From contig OU015524.1 of NCBI GenBank assembly GCA_907165065.1, positions 125,205,760-125,269,759 of the forward strand: a DNA stretch of 64,000 nt. The letters are read 5' to 3'. The notes beneath the pieces are model-generated. The model made no database searches. It was not told the DNA's origin and saw nothing but the letters and a program-made list of their open reading frames with translations. Of the stretch, positions 14,001 to 22,700 are shown piece by piece. Position numbers and translations under genes: made by a program. The DNA is from Caprimulgus europaeus. Its lineage: Eukaryota; Chordata; Aves; Caprimulgiformes; Caprimulgidae. The first letter of the stretch is position 1. The number at the start of each line of letters is the position of its first letter.

Positions 14001-16327
14001 AAATTGGTGTTCAAGTTTTACAGAATCCCAGACTGGTGGGGTTGGCAGGGACCTCAGGAGATCATCCAGTCCAACCCCCCTGCCAGAGCAGGGTCCCTAC
14101 ACCAGGTTGCACAGGGAAGTGTCCAGGTGGGTTTGAACATCTCCAGAGATGGAGACTCCACACCCTCTCTGGGCAGCCTGGCCCAGGGCTCTGGCACCCT
14201 CACAGGAAAGAAGTTTTCCCTCATGTTTCAGTGGAACCTCCGGTGTCCCAGTTTGTGCCCATTGCCCCTTGTCCTGTTACTGGGCACCACCAAAAAGAAC
14301 CCGGCCCCATTCTGGCCCCATATGCTGCAGGGATGGGATGTCATCCAGAGGGACCTGGACAGGCTGGAGAGGTGGGGCCTGTGCAAACCTCATGGAGCTC
14401 AACAAGGCCAAGGGCAAGGTCCTGCACCTGGGTCAGGGAACCCCAAACTTAAATAGAGACTGGGTGACAAGTGGCTGGAGAGCAGCCCTGAGGAGAAGGA
14501 CTTGGGGTGCTGGGGGACCAGAAGCTCCACATGAGGCGGCACCGTGCGCTGGCAGCACAGAGCCAATAACCGTGTCCTGGGCTGCACCCAGAGCAGCGTG
14601 GGCAGCAGGGCCAGGGAGGGGATTCTGCCCCTCTGCTCCGCTCTCCTGAGACCCCCCCTGCAGTGCTGCCTCCAGTGCTGGGGCCACCAACAGCACAAGG
14701 ACATGGAGCTACTGGAGCCAGTCCAGAGGAGGCCACGGGGATGATGCCAGGGCTGGAGCAGCTCTGCTGTGAGGACAGGCTGAGAGAGTTGGGGCTGTTC
14801 AGCCTGGAGAAGAGAAGGCTCCGGGGAGACCTTCCAGTGGCCTCCCAGTACCTGAAGGGGCTCCAGGAAGGCTGGGGAAGGACTTTTTACAAATGTGGGT
14901 AGTGACAGGACAAGGGGTGATGGCTTTAAACTGGAAGAGGGGAGGTTTAGATTAGATATTAGGAATAAATTCTTCACTGTGAGGGTGGTGAGACCCTGTC
15001 CCAGGTTGGGCAGAGAAGCTGTGGCTGCTCCTCCCTGGAAGTGTTCTTGGCCAGGTTGGATGAGGCTTTGAGCAACCTGGTCTAGTGGAAGGTGTCCCTG
15101 CTGCTGGCAGAGGGGTTGGGACTGGATGAGCTTTAAGGTCCCTTCCCCCCCAAACCAGTCTGGGGTTCTATGATTTGGCCCCCGCACTTCAGATATTTAT
15201 AGGTATTGATCAGGTCCCCTCTCAGGCTGCTCTTTCTCCAGTCCCAGCTCTCTCAACCTTTCCTCATATGAGAGATGCTCCAGGCCCCTAAATTTGATTT
15301 TTTTTTTAAATTTATACAGTGTACTTCCCACTTAGAAAACAGAGACCTAAAGTACGCAGGAATGCCCAAGGGCTAGATGTACGGAAAACAAAAAAGCCAA
15401 CTTGCTTGCACAGGTTAGAAAAAGGGAAACAGCAGCCTAAAGCCTGAAAATATGAAGAACTTTCATTTCTGAGGGGGCCATTTCTGCCTCCCTATGGAGT
15501 GTGGGATGTGTTGGTGACCCGCTGCTGGAGCCAGGCTGCTCCGCAACAACACGTCTGGAAACACAGAAACTCTCCCCGAGGTCCGAAGGTGCCAGCGGAA
15601 GCACCGAGGGTCCTGCACGGCCCTGACTGTCCCTACGCCCGCGGACAAAGCCCCGGAGCTGGCGCGATGCCTCAGCACCCTTCGGGGAGCTCCCAGTTTC
15701 GCTCACACGTCCCCGTTTCTCCCTGCACACCTCTCGGCTCGCCACCTCCCGCGGTGAAGCCCTTTCGGACAGAACGCGCGACCGGGAGCCAGCAGCGCCC
15801 TGGCTCCGGAATCCTCCCCGGCCCTCAGCCGAGCAGAGCTGGGTTCGCCGCTCCTGCCAGCCGCCCCGCTGCTCCCCGGGCCTGGCGGCAGTGCGCGACC
15901 AGGCCTTCAAACGGCGAGCAAACCTCTCCGTGGTGGCCGGCGGGTCTCCAGGCAGCCCGGAGGGGGTCTCGCCCGCCGCCCCTTAGCCCGCGCTCGGACA
16001 GGGCCCTGCCGGCGGCCAACAGACCGGGGCCGCACAACGACCGACGGCCGCACTGCCCGCGCACCTCAGCGCCGGGCCGGACTCCTTCTCCTTCCCGTCC
16101 CAAGCCCAGTGAGACCCTCGGGGCCAAGCAGAAGCCCCACCGCGGTTGTTCCGCGGGCGCCGGCCCGCTCCCGCCATCCCGACGGCAGAGCCCATCCCGC
16201 GGCGACTCCCGGCCCCATGCGGCCCCCTCGCCCCCAGACCACAGCCCAGCTGCGCGCCCCGGGGCGGGATCCCGCAGCTCCGGTGGAGAGGACCCCGGGC
16301 ACTCACCGAGCCGCCACCGCCCCGCAT
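1911..16327 (-). CDS. ZNF512: ZNF512, zinc finger protein 512 (5' part, eight coding exons; 3' part beyond left edge)
   Basis: ZNF512 is a nuclear C2H2-type zinc-finger protein thought to bind DNA or chromatin. Coding exons in transcript order are 16307-16327, 12137-12195, 10194-10402, 8245-8337, 4851-4934, 3487-3611, 3031-3117 and 1911-2009. All junctions are GT-AG and all phases agree, giving 259 codons. Recognition rests on the [10 protein letters not shown] segment, a basic KKKQK segment, an atypical finger with CPTC followed by GLKKHMVNC, a classical finger [12 protein letters not shown] with [10 protein letters not shown], and the [17 protein letters not shown] segment. These match the family order as I remember it. 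Later fingers and the C-terminus must lie left of position 1. The first exon encodes only seven residues, starting at an ACC-ATG context. The gene is head-to-head with GPN1. Start choice is probable, not proven. Confidence 0.93.
2010..3030 (-). other. ZNF512: ZNF512 intron 7
   Basis: The intron is AT-rich, with no open frame of note and no repeat I recognise. Both ends are GT-AG on the minus strand. Confidence 0.8.
3031..3117 (-). CDS. ZNF512: ZNF512 coding exon 7, classical C2H2 finger
   Basis: This 87-nt, phase 0-0 exon has a TTTTTAG acceptor and a GTAACA donor. It encodes one complete C2H2 finger: Cys-x2-Cys in FTCHHCG, then the two histidines in KYHVMADH. One exon holding one whole finger is simple to confirm. 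Confidence 0.93.
3487..3611 (-). CDS. ZNF512: ZNF512 coding exon 6, atypical finger
   Basis: This 125-nt exon enters in phase 1 (completing a Gly codon) and ends in phase 0, with donor GTAAGA. It encodes an EEQWSLEI segment and then CPTC with downstream GLKKHMVNC, so the finger ends His-x4-Cys rather than His-x3-5-His. That layout is typical of the first ZNF512 finger. Confidence 0.93.
3612..4850 (-). other. ZNF512: ZNF512 intron 5
   Basis: I see no recognisable repeat or additional exon. It contains a short poly-T run around 3649-3662 (poly-A on the ZNF512 strand). Confidence 0.75.
4851..4934 (-). CDS. ZNF512: ZNF512 coding exon 5, low-complexity basic linker
   Basis: This 84-nt exon has phase 1 at both ends, acceptor ATAACAG and donor GTAAGA. 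It encodes a Lys/Gln-rich linker ([10 protein letters not shown], then a TKGQC segment). Sequence conservation here is weak, and the call rests mainly on splice sites and the reading frame shared with both neighbours. Confidence 0.85.
5893..7805 (-). mobile_element. CR1-type LINE, minus orientation, decayed
   Basis: The low end begins with the complement of a CR1 3' tail (ATCATAGAAAGGTTGGAAGG). Going up the minus strand there are RT-like pieces, the best at 6665-7105 ([12 protein letters not shown], then [12 protein letters not shown]). Stops and shifts interrupt all of them. It sits in ZNF512 intron 4 in the same orientation as the gene. A run of about 20 A at 6077-6098 interrupts the 3' part of the element. 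Confidence 0.9.
8245..8337 (-). CDS. ZNF512: ZNF512 coding exon 4, basic region
   Basis: This 93-nt exon has phase 1 at both ends and donor GGTAAT. It encodes [10 protein letters not shown] and an acidic stretch followed by SPKKKQKIS, a likely nuclear localisation signal. The acceptor is a TAGCAG tandem, so an alternative start three bases lower (8334) would remove one residue without shifting frame. Confidence 0.88.
8860..9600. mobile_element. Possible LTR-type repeat remnant in ZNF512 intron 3
   Basis: A block with GT/AT-rich tracts (9260-9330) followed by a mixed-composition stretch near 9510-9590 looks like decayed bird ERV LTR sequence and unlike the surrounding intron. I found no clear TG...CA ends or target duplication, so this is a weak call based on appearance only. 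Confidence 0.25.
10194..10402 (-). CDS. ZNF512: ZNF512 coding exon 3
   Basis: This 209-nt exon enters in phase 2 and leaves in phase 1, with acceptor TTTCCAG and donor GGTACT. It encodes a Ser/Asn-rich acidic stretch followed by [17 protein letters not shown], the conserved N-terminal block of the family (compare the S/A-YW-x-x-MR pattern). Confidence 0.92.
10915..11388 (+). mobile_element. CR1-type LINE 3' fragment
   Basis: This is a plus-strand CR1 3' region, readable in pieces ([14 protein letters not shown], then [14 protein letters not shown]). It ends with ATATTCTATCATTCTAAG near 11373-11390. It lies in ZNF512 intron 2, antisense to the gene. Confidence 0.85.
12137..12195 (-). CDS. ZNF512: ZNF512 coding exon 2
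   Basis: This 59-nt exon starts in phase 0 and ends with two bases of a Lys codon; donor GTATGT, acceptor TTGTTAG. It encodes [19 protein letters not shown]. The phase joins correctly to the seven-residue first exon and to exon 3. The first-exon to exon-2 join is the least certain junction in the gene because exon 1 is so short. Confidence 0.82.
14018..14319 (-). mobile_element. Older CR1 copy, first half (split by a nested insertion)
   Basis: Minus-oriented CR1 3' region starting with CAGAATCCCAGACTGGTGGG. It breaks off at TGGCCCC (14313-14319), and its continuation resumes at about 15183. A second, unsplit copy of the same region at 17252-17850 shows that the two halves belong together. 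Confidence 0.85.
14320..15175 (+). mobile_element. Younger CR1 copy inserted into an older CR1
   Basis: Plus-oriented CR1 3' region starting near ATGGGATGTCATCCAGAGGG and ending GGGGTTCTATGATT. It divides a minus-oriented CR1. The heptamer TGGCCCC stands on both sides (14313-14319 and 15176-15182) and is probably the target-site duplication. Confidence 0.85.
15183..15293 (-). mobile_element. Older CR1 copy, second half
   Basis: Continues the minus-oriented CR1 interrupted at 14319, with the TATTGATCAGGTCCCCTCTC segment also seen in the intact copy near 17575. Confidence 0.8.
16307..16327 (-). CDS. ZNF512: ZNF512 coding exon 1 (seven residues)
   Basis: On the minus strand an ACC-ATG start is followed by MRGGGGS and a consensus donor GTGAGT. 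Length is 21 nt, phase 0, matching exon 2. A CACGTCA (CRE-half-like) motif lies at 16342-16348, just upstream. The placement is supported by the head-to-head CpG promoter; transcript data would be needed to prove the start. Confidence 0.8.
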
Positions 16328-16639
16328 GGTGCCGCCGCCGACACGTCAGCACGCGCCCCGCCCGCCCGCGCACGCACGCCCGCGAGGTCCCGCCTGCCCG
16401 CCCGCTTCCGGCCGCCTCCTCGCGGCTCCAGCCGGCCCCGAGCCCCGCAGGACGGGCGCGGCCGGCTGCGTCCGGGCCCTGACCGGGCCCGTCCAGTGTG
16501 TGGGAGGGCGCCGCGCGGAGCTTGCGGTGCGTACCCGGCCGGCGGCAGCCCGGTCCCGCGCGCGTCATGGCGGGGTGCTGCGGGACCGCCCCCTCACCGT
16601 CCGCCCCGCGCCCCGGAAGGACAAGTGGGTGCCGGGAAG
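16328..16639. promoter_or_regulatory. Bidirectional promoter, ZNF512 (-) / GPN1 (+)
   Basis: The 312 bp between the two start codons are very GC-rich and lack a TATA box. ETS-like sites (CTTCCGG near 16406; CCGGAAGG near 16613) are visible. AAGATGGCGGC at 16637-16647 is a match to the YY1 motif and overlaps the GPN1 start codon. CpG-island, TATA-less divergent promoters of this size are common for housekeeping genes. Confidence 0.85.
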
Positions 16640-16720
16640 ATGGCGGCAGCGGCGGCGGGGGCTCCGGTGTGCGTGCTGGTGTTGGGCATGGCTGGCTCCG
16701 GGAAAACCACCTTCGTGCAG
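16640..16720 (+). CDS. GPN1: GPN1 exon 1, P-loop
   Basis: This 81-nt exon ends in phase 0. ATG sits in GGGAAGATGGCG. It encodes an Ala-rich N-terminus and the Walker A motif GMAGSGKTT. Donor GTGAGG. Confidence 0.96.
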
Positions 16721-19700
16721 GTGAGGGGCGGGCGGGGGGCAGCCGCCGGTTTCTCCCAGCGGGACCCCCGTGTCCAGCTGCGCCTGACGCCTCCTCGTGT
16801 CCCCGCAGCGACTCGCGGCCCATCTGCACGGGCAGCGCTGCCCCCCGTACCTGATCAACCTGGACCCCGCCGTGCACGACCTGCCCTTCCCCGCCAACAT
16901 CGGTGAGTCCTGCCGCCCTGGCCTGGCCCCCGGGCCGTGGCGGGTGATGGGCGGGTGCGGGACGGGATGGTCCCGGGCCAGACGTGTGGCGTGTTTGTGG
17001 ACTCCGCCAGAGGAAAGCAAGGGAGCTTAGCCACCAATAAATAAACAGAACCCTTTTTGGCATACTGCTTTCCATGTTTCCCGGAAGCGAGGAGGGGTTC
17101 GTGAGGTATTGGTCCAGGTTGCTCATATTCTCTAAAAGATTCCAAGTCCTAACACAAGGAAGACTTTTTTTTTTAAAATAATTTGACTCCTTTCTGCTAC
17201 CAGACTTTAACCTGTGAATTTTAGGACCAAAGACATTCTTGCATCACGTTTCACAGAATCAGACTGGTGGGGTTGGAAGGGACCTCAGGAGATCATCCAG
17301 TCCAACCCCCCTGCCAGAGCAGGGTCCCTACACCAGGTTGCACAGGAAAGTGTCCAGGTGGGTTTGAACATCTCCAGAGATGGAGACTCCACACCCTCTC
17401 TGGGCAGCCTGGCCCAGGGCTCCGGCACCCTCACAGCAAAGAAGTTTCTCCTCATGTTTCAGTGGAACCTCCTGTGCTCCAGCTTGTGCCCGTTGCCCCT
17501 TGTCCTGTCACTGGCCACCACTGAGCAGAGTCTGGCCCCATCCTCTTGCCACCCGCCCTTTAGATATTGATCAACATTGATCAGGTCCCCTCTCAGGCTG
17601 CTCTTCTCCAGGCTGAGCAGCCCCAGCTCTCTCAGCCTCTCCTCATCAGAAAGATGCTCCAGGCCCCTCAGCATCTCTGTGGTCTCCCCTGGACTCTCTC
17701 CAGAAGTTCCCTGTCCCTCTGGAACTGGGGAGCCCAGAACTGGACACAACACTGCAGATGTGGCCTCAGCAGGGCAGAGCAGAGGGGGAGGAGAACCTCC
17801 CTCAACCTGCTGGTCACACTTTTCTCAATGTTTGTACCTTTTTTTTAATATAATCTGGTGTGATTTGATGTGCTTGGGTTCTTGCAGGTTTTTTTTTCCT
17901 TTGTCAGCAATTAACTTATTAGCAAATTCAGTCCAGTTCCCTACATCCAGCACAGTGGCAGCTGTACGTGCTACCAAATCACTTATTTAAAGCATGTCAA
18001 AAGAGTTGATTTTTAGAGAAAATACCTTAACAATAAAACAGACCTTACGTTTTGCCATTCCCAAGGACTTACCAATCTTTAGGTTTGTGACAGTTCTGCT
18101 CTTCAACTTTCTAAGGTTTGTCAGCCCAGAGGATAAGAAAGGCAGTACAGATAGCAAAGTTGTTTTATTGATGTCAAATGAACAATTAGAGTATCTGTTC
18201 CAGTGCTGACTCTCTGATAATACAGTTGGATCTGTGTGCTTTGTTAACTGATGTTGATCAGCTGGGAACAAAATTCAACTGAAGTGGTTAATGCTAAATA
18301 CCTAAATTGGTGGTGTTTCACATGAATTACACTGGATTTCATATATATGTTGAGAGCATAGCAAACCTGTTAGATTTCATTTGGTCTGCTTGAGAGGTTT
18401 TTTTCTGTTGGTGCTAGATCTATTACTGAGACAAAAGGAGAAAAAGAAGGGCTTTCACCTGTCAGCAAATTGATGAAGAAGGGTATTTTAAAAGTGTTGT
18501 TCTAAAACTATTTATATGTCTTCCTCTTCTAGATATCCGGGACACTGTGAAGTACAAGGAAGTCATGAAGCAGTATCCTTTTTTTGTCTGAATAATGACA
18601 TTTGAAATCTCAGGTCTGTGAGAATGCTCTGTCACTCTGCACACTGTGATGAAGAGGGGCAGGCGGTGTTGGGGATTGCGGTAATGCAGGACGTTACATC
18701 AGGATCAGAAGTTTTTTACTGTGCATTTCTTGCATGTGAGAGTCCTGAGGAGGACTCCTCATTTTCTCCTTTGCCTAATTCTGCCCAATAGTACATTTTT
18801 ACAAATAATAAGCACTCTGCCCACATATCTTTTTTTCTGTTTTCCTTTCAAGGAGTTTGTATCTTTCTTTGTGGAAGCCAGCAGCCTTTTCCCCATGTTT
18901 TAACAAGTCTAATTTTATTCCTTATAAACAAATATGCAAATTCCTATTTGCTTGTAGTAGGTGGAGAAAACTGTTTCCACATTGCTTGACCATAATCAAA
19001 GCACTGTTGTCTTTCTGAATATCAAAGACATTGGGCTGTTGACTGTTGCTGCACAGCAGTTTGATGACTGTAGTTCAGTAACATTACAGTAAAATGACTG
19101 CATTTCCAAAGGGGTGTGGAGGTCCTGTGTCTCCTGAGTAATAGCTTGTGCAGATAGAGATGATGTACAGTGTTTGGATTTGCCTTGCTAGTGTGACTCT
19201 TAAATTTAGTATTTTAGACAAGAATTAAGACAGTAGAAGATAGGATTCTTGATTTTGGCTGTTGTTTGATTTGGAGTTACCAGCAAAGCATCCAAGTATA
19301 TGTTTCAGTTTGGTGCACAGGTACATTATTTGCTGTACTGTTAGCCATTCCTGGAGTTTAAGCATCTCATTAAATAGTGGTTAAGGAGGGTGTCTGGCCT
19401 TGTGTTTGGATACTGAGAGTAGTGGCCCTAGAAGACAGTGTGTACTGATGAATCAGTGCTGGTTCTTAGAGAGTAAAAAAAAAAATATCTTTGTTTCTTT
19501 GAACATAATTAGTATATAGATCTGTGTGCATGAAAAAAAGATGTTTAAATCTTTATGTTTAAGCTAATGCTTCAAGTATGTTCACAGCCTTCATTCCCAT
19601 TATCATTTATATTCTTCTGAAAAATTATTTGTGCAATAAATCTTTTAATTATCTTTTGAAGTATAAATTTTTAAAATTAAGTGCATTCAGGGCATTGTTA

Positions 19701-22700
19701 AATGCTGAATTACTGTCTGCGTTGTAAATCCTTTTGGAAAGACAAAGATGGCTTTGATGTATACACATACCTATATTTTCTCTTTGTCCAGAAGGGTGAT
19801 GCTTGAATGGCGAGGAGAAGCCACAGCACAGACTCTTTTCCTGTTGTCAGTCACACCCTTGGGCAAGAGAGAGACCACTTTGTATTTGTTCTGCTACTGC
19901 ATCACTCAGGAGACTCAGTTGTTTATTAGGGGTATTGTCTTTTGCTCCAAGGTATGCACTGTGCATTGTATATGGCCAACTATTATCAGAATTATATGAT
20001 TCAGAATTATAATATGATATCAGAGTTATAATATGCACACCTCTGAGGTGTGCATAATCATCTGCTTTCCTAAACGAAGCGTTCAGATATGGGCTGGGCC
20101 CCAATGGTGGCATAGTGACCTCCCTCAATCTCTTTGCTACAAGATTTGATCAGGTACGAGGACGAGGTTGTTCTTTGTGATATTGTGCTACAAATACTAT
20201 GCTGGGAGACTGGGGGGGGTTTGTGTATTTGAAGTCTTAGAGAGCACTGTATTTGGTTAGCCTCCTAATGATTTATTTGGGGTTAGAGTATTCTCCATAC
20301 AGAACCGTGTCTTTTACAAAGCAGACAAAGCACATTAGCTTTCATTTGAGAGATTTCAGTTTTTCAGCTTTTTAAAAAGTAAACTTTAGAAGCCACATGT
20401 CCAGAACATGCTTTAGTCTTTGTACACAACTGTTCTGTTGCACTGTGTTCACTATAAAATCTTTCATTTGAATACTCTGATTTTGAAGTAAGGAAGCTCA
20501 CTTCTGGAAACAGGTTAAGTTTTTCTAGGGTTATTTGGTAATTGACTGCTCTCTTAAATCATAATGCTAAATCAGTGCTGGGATGGGAACTTATGCATTG
20601 AGACAGTGCATAGTCTCTTAGTAAAAAGGTAGGGAACAACTGTGTTTATTTTACCATTTCTTTATCCAGGGACTAGAACACAGACAAAGTACCTATGCAG
20701 TGACCTATGCAGTGTCTGAGCATTTTCCACCCTTCCTTAGTAGGGCATTTTCATACACTGAAAAGCTTAGACTTTAATCTTCTTTTGAGACACACGTGCA
20801 GCTGTGCAAGTTAATGTTGTTTCTGTTATGAAATGGTCATGAAAGCTTCCTGTTGTGAGCCTAAGGATATTCCTTTTTCAATCAGGTGATGAAGTTTATT
20901 GAAAAAAGACAAAATGCATCCAAGTGAGTACATTCTACCGAGTTCTGCTTTTCTGGGATCAGTGTGGGAAAGCCATGTGAAACCCTAAAAAGGTTTTTTG
21001 CATGTTTTCTGGTTGTTTTTCAGCCTTGGGAGAGATTTTGTGTGGAAAAGAGCATAGAATTAGAACAGATAAGCTAGTCTGTCTTCAGATACGTCGAAGA
21101 AATGTCAGCTAGTTCCAGTTCTGTTCTGCTTGTCTTCCATTAGACTGTCACTTTTTCTCATGCACTGTTCAAATAGGCAACAATTAATTCTTCTCCTGAA
21201 GTGTTTGCAGTACTAAGTGTCTATCAAATTGATGCCTTCAGCTTTCATAGAATCTAAAGAGAGTATGTGCTGCTTAGTTACAGAAATCACACAGGAAATT
21301 TTCAGCCATGCCCATAAATCTTGTCACTGTTAGGGAGAAGCTCTTCTGATCTTTAACAGAGCAATCATGTGATTTGCCATTACATGCTTGTGGTAATCTA
21401 GCCAGAACAGGACCTTGTGCTTAACTAATTTTCCCTTACTGTTTTTCTGGGGGTGACTTCTTAACAGGTATGTTATTATTGACACACCAGGGCAAATTGA
21501 GGTGTTCACCTGGTCAGCATCGGGAACCATCATAACTGAGGCCTTGGTAAGTGTTTTCTGCATGACTTGGCATGACACAGGCTGTGTGAAACAAGTGGCT
21601 GTTGAAAAGCTTGTACTTCTAATTAAAATATCTTTTACTTTGTGTTTCCAGGCTTCATCTTTTCCTTCAGTTGTTGTTTATGTGATGGACACCTCTCGCA
21701 GTACTAACCCCATCACCTTTATGTCCAACATGTTGTATGCCTGCAGGTAAGAAAAGCTGAAAATGCAGTCCACCTGCTTTGATTGCTGTGTCACTGTGGT
21801 ACTTATTTTGGAGGGGAATGATAGATGGTTTGGGTTGGAAGGGACCTTTAAAGACTATCTAGTCCACCCCCCTTGCCACAGACTGGGACATCTTTCACTA
21901 GATCAGGTTGCTCAAAACCCTGTCCAACCTGACCTTGAACACTTCCAATGACTGAGCATCCACAACTTCTCTGGGCAACCTGCTCCAGTGTCTTGCCACT
22001 AAAAAAAATTTCTGATGTCCAATCTAAATCTCCCCTTTTTTAGTTCAAAACCATCCCCCCTCGTCCTGTCACTACGGGCCCTATGAAAAGGTCTCTCTCT
22101 GTCTCTCTTATAAGCCCCTTTTCTATACTGAAAGGTCACAATGGTGACCTACTGAAAGGTCTCCCTGGTGCCTTCCCTTCTCCAGGCCAAGCCCAACTCT
22201 CTCAGCCTTTCTTCACAGGAAAGGTGTTCCAGTCTTCTCATTGTTTTGTGGCCCTCTTCTGGACCTGCTCTAGCAAGTCCATGTCTTTCTTGTACTGCAG
22301 ACCCCAGCACTGGAGGCAGCACTGCAGGGGGGGTCTCAGGAGAGCGGAGCAGAGGGGCAGAATCCCCTCCCTGGCCCTGCTGCCCACGCTGCTCTGGGTG
22401 CAGCCCAGGACACGGTTATTGGCTCTGTGCTGCCAGCGCTCGGTGCCGCCTCATGTGGAGCTTCTGGTCCCCCAGCACCCCAAGTCCTTCTCCTCAGGGC
22501 TGCTCTTAATGCATTCTCTGCCCAACCTGGATTTCTGTTTGGGACAATACACAGTGTTATGCTTAACTTGTTTTCTATTTTAGTGAGATTTAAATTAATT
22601 TTTAATGGAGTTTTTTGTGGTTTTTTTTGTTTACGTCCCCCAGTATCCTGTACAAGACAAAGCTGCCTTTCATTGTTGTCATGAACAAAGTAAGTTAATG

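Larger units (their letters stand above)
12196..16306 (-). other. ZNF512: ZNF512 intron 1
   Basis: The 12.2-14.0 kb part is AT-rich and holds nothing I recognise beyond a poly-T run at about 13846-13859. The 14.0-15.3 kb part is nested CR1. The 15.5-16.3 kb part is CpG-rich promoter-proximal sequence. Confidence 0.8.
15490..16960. promoter_or_regulatory. CpG island covering the ZNF512/GPN1 promoter
   Basis: This stretch is far richer in G+C and in CpG dinucleotides than the flanking introns. It covers the ZNF512 first exon, the intergenic interval, and GPN1 exons 1 and 2. Long open frames on both strands here result from the absence of TA-containing stops in GC-rich sequence. Confidence 0.85.

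Noticed and set aside
15499-16482. 327-codon plus-strand frame
   Set aside because: Pro/Arg/Ser-rich CpG-island frame, overlapping ZNF512 exon 1 in antisense; no homologous features.
15825-17126. 433-codon minus-strand open frame over the ZNF512/GPN1 promoter
   Set aside because: It overlaps GPN1 exons 1-2 and the bidirectional promoter. GC-rich DNA lacks stops; the real minus-strand product here is the seven-residue ZNF512 exon.
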